A stretch of 64,000 nucleotides of DNA, from NCBI RefSeq assembly GCF_001905445.1, contig NZ_LIVQ01000001.1, positions 186,001-250,000 on the forward strand, written 5' to 3'. The notes beneath the pieces are model-generated. The model was given only the letters and a program-made list of their open reading frames with translations. It made no database searches and was not told the DNA's origin. Below, piece by piece: positions 34,149 through 43,735 of this stretch (its first letter is position 1; every line of letters begins with the position of its first letter). The translations under genes and the position numbers were made by a program. This DNA is from Streptomyces sp. CB00455. Its GTDB lineage: Bacteria; Actinomycetota; Actinomycetes; Streptomycetales; Streptomycetaceae.

Positions 34149-36206
34149 ATGGACACCACTCAGCACAGGGCACGGCACCGCAGGCGCAGACTCGGTCTGA
34201 GCGTCGGCATCCCGTTGGCAACGGCCACCGCCGTGGGCTTGTCGTATGGCGGGGCCTTCGGAGTGTTCGGCGAGAACGCCCGGCCGGAGGCCGGAGCCGC
34301 CACCGCGGACACGGCGTGGGCCCGTGAGGCCGCGGACGGCTTCGCCTCCGTCAACGCCCTCGGACAGAACGGCACCTACGGCGGGCGGGACGGCGCGATC
34401 GTCACCGTGAAGAACCTTGCCGACCTGGAGAAGTACGCGACCGACTCCAAGCCGTACGTGATCGTCGTGGCGGGCACGATCACCATGTCCCCCAAGGGCA
34501 ACGAGATCAAGGTCGCCTCGAACAAGACCATCGTGGGCGCGGGCACCTCGGGACAGATCGTCGGCGGAGGGTTCTTCCTGGGCCAGGGCGTCCACAACGT
34601 GATCATCAGGAACCTGACGATCCGCGACTCCTACGCCGGCACGTGGAACGACAAGGACCACGACTGGGACGCCATCCAGATGGACGGCGCCCACCACGTG
34701 TGGATCGATCACAACAACCTGCGCAACATGGCCGACGGGCTGATCGACAGCCGCAAGGACACCACGTACCTGACGGTGTCCTGGAACCAGCTGAAGAACG
34801 ACAACAAGGCCTTCGGCATCGGCTGGACCGACCACGTCACCGCCGACATCACGATCCACCACAACTGGTTCCACGAGACCGAGCAGCGCAACCCGTCGAC
34901 GGACAACGTGGCGCACGCACACCTCTACAACAACTTCCTGCAGGACGACCCGGACTCGTCCATCACCTCCTCCTACGGCAACTACGCCCGTGGCGCAACG
35001 AAGATGGTGCTGGAGAACAGCTACTTCGAGGGGATGAACAACCCGGTCATCAAGGACGGGACGGCCGCTCTCGTGCAGCGCGGCAATGTCTTCGTGGACA
35101 CCACCGGTCGCAACGAGAGCGGTGGAACGGCCTTCGACCCCACGACGTACTACCGCTACAGCCTCGACGCGACCGCCGATGTCCCCGCGAAGGTGAAGTC
35201 CGGCGCCGGCCCGCGCGCCGCCATCGGCAGGGCGACGGCGCCCGCTTCTGCGGCGGCGACCACCCTCACCGTGGCCAAGGACGGATCCGGCAGGTACAAG
35301 ACGGTCCAGGCCGCGGTGGACGCCGTACCCGTCGGCAATCCCTCCCGCGTGGTCATCTCGGTCAAGCCGGGCACGTACCGCGAACTGGTGAACGTGCCGG
35401 CGAACAAGCCGCACGTCACCATCCAGGGCTCGGGCGCGAGCCGCAAGGACACGGTGATCGTGTACGGCAACGCGGCCGGCACGCGCAAGCCGGACGGTTC
35501 GGGCACGTACGGCACACCGGGCAGCGCCACGGTCGCCGTTCGGTCGGACGACTCCCAGCTCCGCAACCTCAGCGTCTCCAACGATTTCGACGAGGCCGCG
35601 AACCAGTCCCTGGAGGGCCACCAGGCGGTCGCCCTGCTCACGGCCGCGGACAAGATCGTGCTGGACGGCGTCATCGTCACCGGCGACCAGGACACCCTGG
35701 AGATGGAAACCGCGGCGTCGGACAAGCCCGGCCGCGTCTACGTCACCAACTCCTACATCGTCGGCAACGTCGACTTCATCTTCGGCCGTGCCACCGCGGT
35801 GGTCGACCAGTCGGTCATCACCCTCAAGAAGCGCTGGAACGGCACGTCGGCCGGTTACATCGCCGCCCCGAGCACCCCGGCGGGGCGCAAAGGCATCCTC
35901 ATCAACCGCTCCACGGTCAACGGCGACGTGGCCGCAGCCTCTTTCCAGCTCGGCCGGAACTGGCATCCCGGTGGCGACAAGACGGTCGACCCGCAGGTCA
36001 CCGTCCGCAACTCCACCCTCAGTGCCGCGATCAAGAGCACTCCCTGGTCCGACATGGGCGGGTTCTCCTGGAAGGACGACCGCTTCGCCGAGTACATGAA
36101 CACCGGTCCGGGCGCCGGCCCGAAGAGCACCGAACGGCCCCATCTGACGGACTCCCAGGCCGCGTCCCAGGAGGTCTCGGACTGGCTGGGCGACTGGACC
36201 CCGTAG
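34149..36206 (+). CDS. Secreted bifunctional pectate lyase (PL1) - pectin methylesterase (CE8)
   Basis: A 685-residue protein. Residues 1-45 are a signal region. About 55-345 form a PL1 pectate lyase parallel beta-helix, with DAIQMDGAHHVWIDH near 174-188, DGLIDSRKDTTYLTVSWN, and the catalytic-Arg region HHNWFHETEQRNPS. About 370-680 form a CE8 pectinesterase, with GRYKTVQAAVDAVP, GDQDTLE near 512 and VDFIFG near 541 carrying the two catalytic Asp, and LGRNWHPG near 601. The esterase would de-methylate pectin and the lyase cleave the product by Ca-dependent beta-elimination, so both steps sit on one chain. ATG 34149 has GAGGG eight bases upstream. Confidence 0.95.
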   Translation: MDTTQHRARHRRRRLGLSVGIPLATATAVGLSYGGAFGVFGENARPEAGAATADTAWAREAADGFASVNALGQNGTYGGRDGAIVTVKNLADLEKYATDSKPYVIVVAGTITMSPKGNEIKVASNKTIVGAGTSGQIVGGGFFLGQGVHNVIIRNLTIRDSYAGTWNDKDHDWDAIQMDGAHHVWIDHNNLRNMADGLIDSRKDTTYLTVSWNQLKNDNKAFGIGWTDHVTADITIHHNWFHETEQRNPSTDNVAHAHLYNNFLQDDPDSSITSSYGNYARGATKMVLENSYFEGMNNPVIKDGTAALVQRGNVFVDTTGRNESGGTAFDPTTYYRYSLDATADVPAKVKSGAGPRAAIGRATAPASAAATTLTVAKDGSGRYKTVQAAVDAVPVGNPSRVVISVKPGTYRELVNVPANKPHVTIQGSGASRKDTVIVYGNAAGTRKPDGSGTYGTPGSATVAVRSDDSQLRNLSVSNDFDEAANQSLEGHQAVALLTAADKIVLDGVIVTGDQDTLEMETAASDKPGRVYVTNSYIVGNVDFIFGRATAVVDQSVITLKKRWNGTSAGYIAAPSTPAGRKGILINRSTVNGDVAAASFQLGRNWHPGGDKTVDPQVTVRNSTLSAAIKSTPWSDMGGFSWKDDRFAEYMNTGPGAGPKSTERPHLTDSQAASQEVSDWLGDWTP

Positions 36207-36225
36207 ACCGACGGGAGGAGGAGCT

Positions 36226-36269
36226 CACCCCGGTGCCCGGGCGGGCGCGCCCGCCCGGGCACCGGGGTG
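36226..36269. terminator. Perfect 22-bp hairpin after the pectinase
   Basis: The two 22-base halves are exact reverse complements with no spacer (the loop would be the four central bases). It lies 19 bp past the pectinase stop and before the convergent methyltransferase gene's end, so it can serve both. Confidence 0.85.
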
Positions 36270-36336
36270 GTGGATCACTCCAGGACGCCCGCGCCCGCGC
36301 TGCGGGGCCGGGCACGCCTCGCGTCCCTGCGCGCGG

Positions 36337-36975
36337 CTACCGCGCCCGCATCAGCAGATGCCCCCGGCGAAACCGCTCGTCCTCGCAGGGTTCACGCAGC
36401 ATCCGGCCGATTTCGGCGAAGCCGGCCTCGCCGGCCACCGCCGCGAGGGCGTCGATCGGCCATCGGTAGGCCGTTGTCACCTTGTGGTCGAACGGCTCCA
36501 CCGGCCCGCCCTCGGACTCGAAGAAGGCGAGCACGAGGGTGCCGCCCAGGGTCAGGACCCGGCGGAACTCGGCCAAGTACGACGGCATTTCCTGCGGCGG
36601 CGCATGGATGACCGAGTACCAGGAAACGATGCCGCGCAGCCGGCCGTCGGCCAGGTCCAGGGCGTCCATCGAACCGACCTCGAACCGCAGGCCTGGGTAG
36701 GCCTCGCGGGCAAGGCGGATCATCACCGGCGAAAGGTCGACGCCGAAGACGTCCAGTCCGAGGTCCCGCAGGTGCGCCGTCACATAGCCAGGACCGCATC
36801 CCAGCTCGGCGACGGGCCCGGCGCCGGCGGACCGCGCCAGCTCGGCAAAGGCAGCGAGAACCGCGCGATCCAGCGGGAGAGGGTCGAGCGCGCCCCGGAC
36901 GAGCTCTGCGTAGCGAACGGCGAGGGCGTCGTAGGCGTCCGTTGTCGCACGGAGGTACGAGGGGAGTTCGGTCAC
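36337..36975 (-). CDS. Class I SAM-dependent methyltransferase
   Basis: A 212-residue enzyme. Motif I is VAELGCGPGYVTAHL near residue 54, followed by VFGVDLSPVMIRLAREAYPGL (acidic motif II residue), SMDALDLADGRLRGIVSWYSVIHAPP, and the later LTLGGTLVLAFFE strand. This is the complete Methyltransf_25/11 layout. The substrate is unknown. GTG 36975 has a TAGTGT box 8 bases upstream and no ribosome site, consistent with a leaderless start. Confidence 0.9.
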   Translation of the reverse strand: MTELPSYLRATTDAYDALAVRYAELVRGALDPLPLDRAVLAAFAELARSAGAGPVAELGCGPGYVTAHLRDLGLDVFGVDLSPVMIRLAREAYPGLRFEVGSMDALDLADGRLRGIVSWYSVIHAPPQEMPSYLAEFRRVLTLGGTLVLAFFESEGGPVEPFDHKVTTAYRWPIDALAAVAGEAGFAEIGRMLREPCEDERFRRGHLLMRAR

Positions 36976-37270
36976 GGGGGACGACACTAGCCTTCGGTGC
37001 GGGCCGTCACGAGGCGCAGGTGCAGCATGAGTGAGGTCAGGGCCCGTGGCGGCGGTCCGGCCGGTTGCGCGGCGTGCGGAACCATCGTTCGGCCTGTTGC
37101 GGCGGGTGCAGCCGCTGCGGTCGCCACTCATCCAGGACGGGGACGGAGAGGTGGCACTCGGCGGTGCCGAGGACGTCCTGTTCACCTGCCCCTCACCTCC
37201 CTCTCCCCCTGTCAACATGCCCGTCCCCACCGGGATATGAGCATGAGGGCTCCCCTGTTACGGTGCGCCG

Positions 37271-37705
37271 ATGTCATCCATCAAGCAGTTCCAGGTCACC
37301 TTCGACTGCGCAGAACCTGAGCGCGTCGCTCGTTTTTGGTGCGAGGTGCTGGGGTACGTCGTTGCGCCGCCGCCGGAGGGGTTCGCCACATGGGGCGAAT
37401 TCGATCGCTCTCTGCCGCCTGAGCGGCAGGGTTCGGCGTTCGCCTGCATGGATCCCGCGGGTCTGAACCCGCGGATGTACTTCCAGCGCGTTCCCGAGGG
37501 CAAGGTCGTCAAGAACCGGCTGCATCTTGACGTACGGGTCGCCGCCGGGCTCGTGGGTGAAGAGCGACTCGCCGCGCTCGAGGCCGAGTGCGCACGCCTG
37601 GTCGCGCTCGGTGCGGTGCGCGTGCGACTCCTGCCTGCCGATGGCGACGACGAGTCGTGCATCGTGATGCAGGACATCGAGGGCAACGAGTTCTGCCTCG
37701 ACTGA
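37271..37705 (+). CDS. VOC-superfamily (glyoxalase-like) protein
   Basis: A 144-residue protein with the paired beta-alpha-beta-beta-beta layout. MSSIKQFQVTFDCAEPERVARFWCEVLGY opens the first half, and NRLHLDVRV with the terminal IVMQDIEGNEFCL the second. His and Glu are present at the usual metal-ligand strands (LHLDV, GNEFC). TACGGT stands six bases upstream of ATG, suggesting a leaderless transcript. Resistance or isomerase roles are possible; the substrate is unknown. Confidence 0.85.
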   Translation: MSSIKQFQVTFDCAEPERVARFWCEVLGYVVAPPPEGFATWGEFDRSLPPERQGSAFACMDPAGLNPRMYFQRVPEGKVVKNRLHLDVRVAAGLVGEERLAALEAECARLVALGAVRVRLLPADGDDESCIVMQDIEGNEFCLD

Positions 37706-38108
37706 GCCCGGGACGGGGCCGGCTTCATGCACGCCGACCAGCGGGAAAGCGCCGATTTCACGCGGTCGTCCTGGAGGGACCGGTCGAAGGAGGCCCGGTC
37801 CAGGGACTGGACCAGCTCATTGCATCACTGTCATTCGAGTCGCACGGGGTGCCGTACGGCGGGGTGCGGTTGCCGTACTCCGAACCCGCCGTCCTGCCGA
37901 GCCCGAGCCGCGGCCGCAGGGAGCGTCGGTGGTCCGCGCAAAGACGGCTCCCCGGCATGCGAGGCGGCATGACACGCCTGCACACGGCCGGGCTGCACGG
38001 CGCGCGTGGTGCACAGGGGGCGTGCGGGTCGCGTGCGGGTGATGGGAGTGCTTCCGCGAGCCGTGTACGGCTTGCTCCGGCAAAGGAAAAATCGAAAGGA
38101 ACCAGAAA
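37706..38108. other. Gene-free stretch before the CocE-type hydrolase
   Basis: 403 bp between a VOC gene and a coupled small ORF/hydrolase unit. Several overlapping open frames cross it but none has both a ribosome site and a recognisable product. Its right end (38085-38108) is unusually A-rich and includes the AAGGA ribosome site for the small ORF at 38109. Confidence 0.5.
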
Positions 38109-38140
38109 ATGCCGGAGTCTCCGGCATATGGCATATGCCG
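38109..38140. promoter_or_regulatory. Two nested perfect palindromes upstream of the hydrolase
   Basis: ATGCCGGAG-T-CTCCGGCAT (38109-38127) and CGGCATATG-G-CATATGCCG (38122-38140) are each perfect 9-bp dyads with a single central base, and they share six bases. They lie 49 bp upstream of the hydrolase start and look like a TetR/GntR-type operator, although no regulator gene is adjacent. Confidence 0.65.
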
Positions 38141-38192
38141 ATCGCGCCACACCCCTCGGGCGGCCGGCGACAGCGAGAGGACCGGTTCGTGA
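38109..38192 (+). CDS. Possible 27-codon leader ORF coupled to the hydrolase
   Basis: ATG 38109 is preceded by AAAGGAACC at good spacing, and the frame runs 27 codons to a TGA that overlaps the hydrolase's GTG start (TCGTGAAC). The predicted peptide begins MPESPAYGICRSRH and has no known family. It also contains the nested palindromes, so it may simply be operator DNA; translational coupling is the main reason to list it. Confidence 0.3.
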   Translation: MPESPAYGICRSRHTPRAAGDSERTGS

Positions 38193-40030
38193 ACCACCCG
38201 CACAACGACGACGGAGTCGACACGGGCACCGCAGCGCAGATGAGGCGGATCGCCCGGCAGGGCATCTTCACCTCGCCCACATCGGTCGACCCGGCGGCCG
38301 CCCGGATCGCCGAAGCGCTGATCGCGACACTGGACGGCACGGCCGAGCAGTCACTGCTGCCTGCCGACCTGCAGAGGCTGACGGAACAGGTCAAGCAGAC
38401 GGCGACCGTCGGCTTCCCCCGCATCACTGCCAAGGACGGCGTACGGCTGTCGGCGCACACGATCAAGCTGAAGACCGATGAGCCGGCTCCTGTGGTGATC
38501 GTGCCCTCGGGCTGGACGCCTTTCGGCTGGGGGCTGTTCGAGTACACCTACCTCCAGCTGGCGCTGCGCGGGTACCACGTGCTGGCGTACACCCCCCGCG
38601 GGATCGGTCACACGATGGCCGTGCCGGGGAGCGGATACGTGGACGGCCCCTTCACCTCGGGGGGTACCATCGACGTGGCCGGGCCCGCGGACGTGCGCGA
38701 TGGTTCGACCGTCATCGACTACGCGCAGAAGCACTTCCATCCCAGCAGGATCGCCTTCCTGGGCGAGTCCTACGGCTCGGGCATCAGCCAGCTGGTCGCG
38801 GCGAACGACCCGCGGGGGCGCGTGGACGCGGTCGTGGCCCTGAGCACCTGGGGCGACCTGGCCACGAGCCTGTTCCAGAACGACACCCGGCACCTGGCGG
38901 CGGTGGCCTCCCTGATCGCCTTCACCGGCGGTCCGCCCGAGCGGAAGTTCGACGAGGCCACCCGCCGGATCCTGGCGGACTTCCAGGCCGGCGAGAACCT
39001 GGACGCCGTAGTGGCGTGGGGCAAGGAGCGGGCGCCGTCCTCGTACGCCGACAAGACCAACGCCCGGGGCATTCCCACGTTCTTCTCCAACACCTGGCAC
39101 GAGACGCTGTTCCCGGTCAACCAGGTGATCGAGCACTTCAGCGGGCTGACCGTGCCCAAGCGGCTGAACCTGTGGATCGGGGACCACGCCGCACCCGAGG
39201 GCGCCGGATTGATCATGCCGTCCAGCGCGCCGAACCTCCCGGTCGCGGAGGCGTTCGCCTGGCTGGACCACCACGTGCGGGACGTCGACAACGACGTACC
39301 CACCTGGTCCCAGGTCAGCAGCCAGATCATGTTCACCTACGAGACCCGCACCGATCCGCAGACCGGAAACAAGGAAGTCGTCTCCCCGGCCACCCGCGAG
39401 CCCGCGTCGTCCTGGATGGACGTCACCACCTCCACGGAACGGTGGTACCTGACGGCCGCCGCATCGGACGACGAGCGCGACGGCGGCCTGGGCACGGATC
39501 CGGAGACGGGCTGGGTACGGCAGTTCACGGCCGGCCGCCTGACCGAGGCGACCGCGGTGGACGCCATCATCACGACCGGCCAGGCCGAGTGGAACGGCAA
39601 CCCGAAGTCCTACACCCCGGGCAAGTTCGACCGGCAGAGCCTCGCGGTGTGGAGCAGCGGTCCGGTCACGGCCCGCAGCCAAGGCGGCACGGCCCGCCGG
39701 ATCCGCGGGATCCCCGAACTGACGCTGACCGTGCGCAGCACGGCCCCCTCGACGACCCTGGTGGCCTACCTGTTCGACCTCGGCCCGGACGACACGGCCC
39801 GCATCATCACCCACGAGCCGCTCACCCTCGCCGGCCTGACCCCCGGCCAGGACCGCGCGGCCACCTGGAAGCTGCAGGCCGCCGGCTACGACATGGCCGA
39901 CGGCCACCGGCTGATGCTGGTCCTCACCAGCATGGACCCGCTCTACTCCGACGCGAGCATCGACGACAGCACCACCACCATCAGCTCCCCCGAAGGCAGG
40001 GCGGCATACCTGGCGCTGCCCTTGGGCTGA
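38189..40030 (+). CDS. CocE/NonD-type alpha/beta hydrolase (S15-like acyl hydrolase)
   Basis: A 613-residue protein. The N-terminal alpha/beta-hydrolase core carries the nucleophile elbow GESYGSG near residue 194 and a preceding TPRGIGHTMAVPGSG stretch. A helical cap follows, and the C-terminal beta-jelly-roll (about 440-610) is typical of X-Pro dipeptidyl peptidase/CocE enzymes. No signal peptide is visible at GTG 38189, which follows GAGAGGA. Substrates could be esters or acyl-peptides. A 27-codon ORF ends on its start codon, and a large operator-like palindrome lies just upstream. Confidence 0.88.
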   Translation: MNHPHNDDGVDTGTAAQMRRIARQGIFTSPTSVDPAAARIAEALIATLDGTAEQSLLPADLQRLTEQVKQTATVGFPRITAKDGVRLSAHTIKLKTDEPAPVVIVPSGWTPFGWGLFEYTYLQLALRGYHVLAYTPRGIGHTMAVPGSGYVDGPFTSGGTIDVAGPADVRDGSTVIDYAQKHFHPSRIAFLGESYGSGISQLVAANDPRGRVDAVVALSTWGDLATSLFQNDTRHLAAVASLIAFTGGPPERKFDEATRRILADFQAGENLDAVVAWGKERAPSSYADKTNARGIPTFFSNTWHETLFPVNQVIEHFSGLTVPKRLNLWIGDHAAPEGAGLIMPSSAPNLPVAEAFAWLDHHVRDVDNDVPTWSQVSSQIMFTYETRTDPQTGNKEVVSPATREPASSWMDVTTSTERWYLTAAASDDERDGGLGTDPETGWVRQFTAGRLTEATAVDAIITTGQAEWNGNPKSYTPGKFDRQSLAVWSSGPVTARSQGGTARRIRGIPELTLTVRSTAPSTTLVAYLFDLGPDDTARIITHEPLTLAGLTPGQDRAATWKLQAAGYDMADGHRLMLVLTSMDPLYSDASIDDSTTTISSPEGRAAYLALPLG

Positions 40031-40083
40031 CCCGACGTCACCGGGGGGGCGGCTCACGCCACGATCGCGCGGGACGCCTTCCG

Positions 40084-40152
40084 CCACTGACCGCGCGCCA
40101 CTGACCGCGCGCGACAGACCGGGCGCGACAGACCGCGCGCCGCGGACCGCTG
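40084..40152. repeat. 14-bp tandem repeat, about five copies
   Basis: CCACTGACCGCGCG occurs twice exactly (40084-40097, 40098-40111). It is followed by variants CGACAGACCGGGCG, CGACAGACCGCGCG and a partial CCGCGGACCGCTG, just after the hydrolase stop and before the terminator. Confidence 0.8.
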
Positions 40153-40158
40153 TACGAC

Positions 40159-40197
40159 GCCGGGCCCCGACCCTTTCCCCCTGGGTCGGGGCCCGGC
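40159..40197. terminator. Bidirectional hairpin between convergent genes
   Basis: A 15-bp perfect stem (GCCGGGCCCCGACCC and its complement) with a 9-nt loop, between the hydrolase and the permease stop. Confidence 0.8.
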
Positions 40198-40220
40198 TGT
40201 GTGCAGCGGTGCGGTCGCGG

Positions 40221-42212
40221 TCAGCCGCCGACATGGATGCCGGGGCGGCGGTCCGGGTCGGGTTCGTGGCTGCGGATGATCTCGCGGGTGACCGGGGCGG
40301 TGTCGCCGCGGCCGAGGAGGAAGTAGCGGACCATGTGGACCAGCGGGCTGCCCTCGGCCCAGGCGAAGTAGCAGTGCGGCTGGACCTTGGTGGCGTTGCG
40401 CAGGGCCAGCAGGATGGCGGCGATGGCGTTCGGCGCGGCCGGGGCGTCGGCGCGCAGGATGCGGTAGCCGTCGACCTCGACGCCGTGGACGGTGAGGGTG
40501 TCGCTGAAATCGGACGGGTCGACCACGTCGATCTCGAGGAAGAGGACATCGGCGTGGCCCGGTACCGGGTTGACGCCGCGCTGTTCGCGTTCCTTGCCGC
40601 TGTACTCGGCGACGTCGCCGGCTTGGCGGCGGTTGGCGATGATGTTGATGGCGCCGTCGTGGGCGAGGGTGTCGTCGATGAACCGGCGGGCGTCGTCGTC
40701 GAAGACGATGCGGTCGGCGCGCAGTTCGGTGGTGCGCGAGACGCGGGAGACCAGCGACACGATGATGATCCCGGCGATGAAGAACGCGGAGATGACGATG
40801 CCGTCGGGCTTGTCGATGATGTTGGCGGCCAGGGCGTAGAGCAGGACCGCGGTGAGCAGGGCGAAGCCGATGGTGGGTACGCGCCTGCGGTGGCGTGCGA
40901 CGGAGACGGTGACGGCGAAGGCGCCGGAGACCATCATGGCGAGGATGCCGGTGGCGTAGGCGCCGGCCTGCTCGTCGACGTCGGCGTTGAAGGCGATCGT
41001 GATGAGGATACACAGGGCGGTGTAGACGATCACGACGGGACGGACGGCGCGTCCCCACTCGGGGGCCATGCCGTAGTCGGGCAGGTAGCGCGGGACGATG
41101 TTGACCAGTCCGGCCATGGCGGAGGCACCGGCGAACCAGAGGATGAGGATGGTGCTGATGTCGTAGACGGTGCCGAACACCTCTCCGACGTGTTCGTGCG
41201 CCAGGTACGCCAGGGCGCGGCCGTTGGCCGCCCCTCCGGGTTCGAACTGCTCGTGCGGGATGAGGAGGGTGGTGACGAAGCTCGCCGAGAGCAGGTAGAC
41301 GCTCATGACCAGAGCGGCGGTGGTCAGCAGGCGACGGGCGTTGCGGATCCGCGCGCGCAGCCGCTGTTCGGCATCGGCGCCCTCGGCTGCGATGAGCGGC
41401 ATCATGCTCACACCGGTCTCGAAGCCCGACAGCCCCAGCACCAGGAGCGGGAACGCCAGGAGCGCGGGTCCCATCAGGTCACCGAAGCCGCCTCCGCCTT
41501 CGACGAGGGCGTCCGTCCACGCGGACCACGCACCGGGAGTGGTGAAGACGTGGACCATGCCCACGGCGATGACGACCGCGTTCAGTGCGAGGAAGACCGC
41601 GACCAAGGGGATGGCCACGCTGACGGCTTCGCTGAAGCCCAGCAGGAACACCCCGCCCAGGACCAGGAGCAGCACCACCGTGAGGACGACTTCGTGACCG
41701 TGCAGAGCTGCGGGGAAGAAGGGGTTCTCCACCACGTGGACGGAGGCGTCCGCCGTCGACAGCGTGATCGTGATGATCCACGACGTGGCCACGAAGCCGA
41801 GCAGGACCAGCACGAACAACTTGCCCCACCAAAAGGGCAGCAGGTCCTCCAGCATCGCGACCGAACCGGCGCCGTGCGGGCTCTCCTTCGCCACGCGCCG
41901 GTACATCGGCAGCATGCCCAGCAGGGTCAGCAGGACGATCAGCAGCGTCGCCAGCGGCGAGACCGCCCCGGCGGCCAGGGCCGCGATCGCCGGCACGTAG
42001 GCCAGGCTGGAGAAGTAGTCCACCCCCGTCAGGCACATCACCTTCCACCACGCATGCGGCTCGGTGTGCCCCTCACCCGCCGCGGGGCCCACGGGCTGCA
42101 CTTGGTGCCGCAGCATCCACCGCGACACCTTCCCCGTGGGCTGTGCCCGCAGCGCCGGACTGTCGACCACTTCCGGCATCACCGGCTCGCTCGCTTCCTT
42201 CATGTCCCCCAT
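40221..42212 (-). CDS. APC-superfamily permease resembling KimA-type K+ transporters
   Basis: A 663-residue membrane protein with about twelve TM segments from residue 55 to 500 and a soluble C-terminal domain of about 165 residues. The first TM region, [17 protein letters not shown], closely resembles the TGVDYFSTLGYQP motif of KimA (YdaO) potassium importers, and [25 protein letters not shown] closes the core. Potassium transport is suggested but an amino-acid role cannot be excluded. ATG 42212 has GGAAGGA just upstream. The 485-bp gap before it may hold a leader. Confidence 0.85.
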   Translation of the reverse strand: MGDMKEASEPVMPEVVDSPALRAQPTGKVSRWMLRHQVQPVGPAAGEGHTEPHAWWKVMCLTGVDYFSSLAYVPAIAALAAGAVSPLATLLIVLLTLLGMLPMYRRVAKESPHGAGSVAMLEDLLPFWWGKLFVLVLLGFVATSWIITITLSTADASVHVVENPFFPAALHGHEVVLTVVLLLVLGGVFLLGFSEAVSVAIPLVAVFLALNAVVIAVGMVHVFTTPGAWSAWTDALVEGGGGFGDLMGPALLAFPLLVLGLSGFETGVSMMPLIAAEGADAEQRLRARIRNARRLLTTAALVMSVYLLSASFVTTLLIPHEQFEPGGAANGRALAYLAHEHVGEVFGTVYDISTILILWFAGASAMAGLVNIVPRYLPDYGMAPEWGRAVRPVVIVYTALCILITIAFNADVDEQAGAYATGILAMMVSGAFAVTVSVARHRRRVPTIGFALLTAVLLYALAANIIDKPDGIVISAFFIAGIIIVSLVSRVSRTTELRADRIVFDDDARRFIDDTLAHDGAINIIANRRQAGDVAEYSGKEREQRGVNPVPGHADVLFLEIDVVDPSDFSDTLTVHGVEVDGYRILRADAPAAPNAIAAILLALRNATKVQPHCYFAWAEGSPLVHMVRYFLLGRGDTAPVTREIIRSHEPDPDRRPGIHVGG

Positions 42213-42697
42213 CGATCCTTCCCGGTCTGCCCGAAGCACCTGCACCTACACCCGCACCCGCAGCACGCGCACGACGGCCTCCGGGCCACGCGCAACAAGC
42301 ATCGAGTATGGGGCTGCCGCCCGTGCGGACCCGCACCGGCGGCGCATGGCCCAGGACACTCCCCTGCCCCGTGTGCCCCGTCCCTCACCCAGCACTCGTA
42401 CGTGTCCGCAGGCCGCAACAGCCCCCGTTACGGGCGCGGTGCAAACGGGTGACGTCCCCTGCCCACCGGGCCGATGGGCCCCGGCCCCGGGACCGCGCAG
42501 GACTTCCGGGCGTATCGCAGCGGTGGAAACCTTGACGCATCCCTAACGCGGGGGCGGCCCGATGAACACGTCGGACGGTTCCGCCCGCTCCAGCCGACCG
42601 GGGCGGGCGCCGCGTCCGCTGCGGCGGCCGGATTCACCGGGCGGCCCCGGGATCGCGCTCCCGGCAGCGGGCGGGCGGGGCCGTGGGTCCTGCCGTG
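42213..42697 (-). other. Long gene-free region upstream of the KimA-like permease
   Basis: 485 bp between the permease start and the WYL regulator stop, with no ORF carrying a ribosome site. Some KimA-type genes elsewhere have long leaders or c-di-AMP riboswitches. I looked for the conserved ydaO elements here and could not assemble them, so this is only noted as unexplained leader space. Confidence 0.45.
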
Positions 42698-43717
42698 TCA
42701 GGGGCGCGTCCCGCGCACCGTGTCGGGTGGCCGCCGCCTGGCGGAATCCGCGAGCCTGCTCGCGAGCGCCGCGACGAGGTCGCGGAGTTCGTCCGGCCGC
42801 TCGATGACGAACGGCAGGTCCAGCGATGCGAGCACGGGTGGCAGCCAGTCGAGGCGTTGCGCCCGTAGCTCGACGCGGGACCAGTGCGCGGCGTCCGGAG
42901 CCGCGCCGTTCGCGGACGGTGACTCCTCCACGATCGCGATGCCGGCGGGAAGCCGGCTGTGGATCTGCGCAGCCGTCCCCTGGATGCGCAGGGACACCTC
43001 GTGGCGGTACGGGGCGGTGGCGAGTGCTGTCAGGACGTGCTCCGCCGGATCGAGTCCGGCGGGCGGTTCGAACGCGCCCGGCAGGGCCGTCGCGCCGGTG
43101 ATGCGATCCAGCCGGAAGGTGCGGTCCTCGCCGATCGCGGGATCGGCGCCCGTCACGTACCACCTGCCCGAGTGGGCGACGAGCCCGTACGGGTGCAGCG
43201 TGCGCCGGCTGTGCCGGCCGTCGGTGGCGGTGTACCGGATCGAGATCGGCCGGTGGCGGCGCACCGCGTCGGCGAGGGCGAGCAGGACCTCGGTCTGCGG
43301 GGCGGCCGACCCACCGGGCGGAGCCGTGAAGGCCAGGGAGCCGAGCACGGCGTCGAGCCTGCGGCCGAGCCGCTCGGGCAGCACCCTGCGGACTTTGGCC
43401 GCTGCCGTCTCGCTCGCCGTGCCGGTGGCCGTCATCAGGCCGGCCCGCCGGCCGGCGACCAGTCCGAGCAGCACGGCGAGCGCTTCGTCGTCGCTCAGCA
43501 TGAGCGGGGGCATGCGGTATCCGGGGCCGAGCCGGTAGCCGCCGTGGCGGCCGCGCACGGACTCGACGGGCACGTCGAGGTCGATGAGGTGGTCGGCGTA
43601 CCGCCGCACCGTGCGCTCGTCGACGCCGAGCCGGTCGGCCAGTTCGGCGACGGTCCGGATGCCGCCCGACTGCAGGAGCTCCAGCAAGGTGAGCACGCGG
43701 GCGATGGGTTTGGACAT
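42698..43717 (-). CDS. WYL-domain (YafY-type) transcriptional regulator
   Basis: A 339-residue regulator. The N-terminal winged helix-turn-helix covers residues 1-60 (ARVLTLLELLQSGG, then TVAELADRLGVDERTVRRYA), with an RGRHGGYRL wing. The WYL domain is at about 140-215 (ISIRYTATDGRHSRRTLHP, SGRWYVTGAD, in place of the exact WYL triplet), and a WCX-type C-terminal extension follows. Such proteins bind nucleic-acid or nucleotide ligands and usually control the adjacent divergent gene. A strong dyad lies 19 bp upstream of its start, facing the VOC gene at 43809. Confidence 0.92.
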   Translation of the reverse strand: MSKPIARVLTLLELLQSGGIRTVAELADRLGVDERTVRRYADHLIDLDVPVESVRGRHGGYRLGPGYRMPPLMLSDDEALAVLLGLVAGRRAGLMTATGTASETAAAKVRRVLPERLGRRLDAVLGSLAFTAPPGGSAAPQTEVLLALADAVRRHRPISIRYTATDGRHSRRTLHPYGLVAHSGRWYVTGADPAIGEDRTFRLDRITGATALPGAFEPPAGLDPAEHVLTALATAPYRHEVSLRIQGTAAQIHSRLPAGIAIVEESPSANGAAPDAAHWSRVELRAQRLDWLPPVLASLDLPFVIERPDELRDLVAALASRLADSARRRPPDTVRGTRP

Positions 43718-43735
43718 GCTGAGAAGTCTCCCGCA

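Noticed and set aside
42213..42560. Possible ydaO (c-di-AMP) riboswitch before the permease
   Set aside because: The conserved core elements could not be aligned by eye; only a covariance search could support it.
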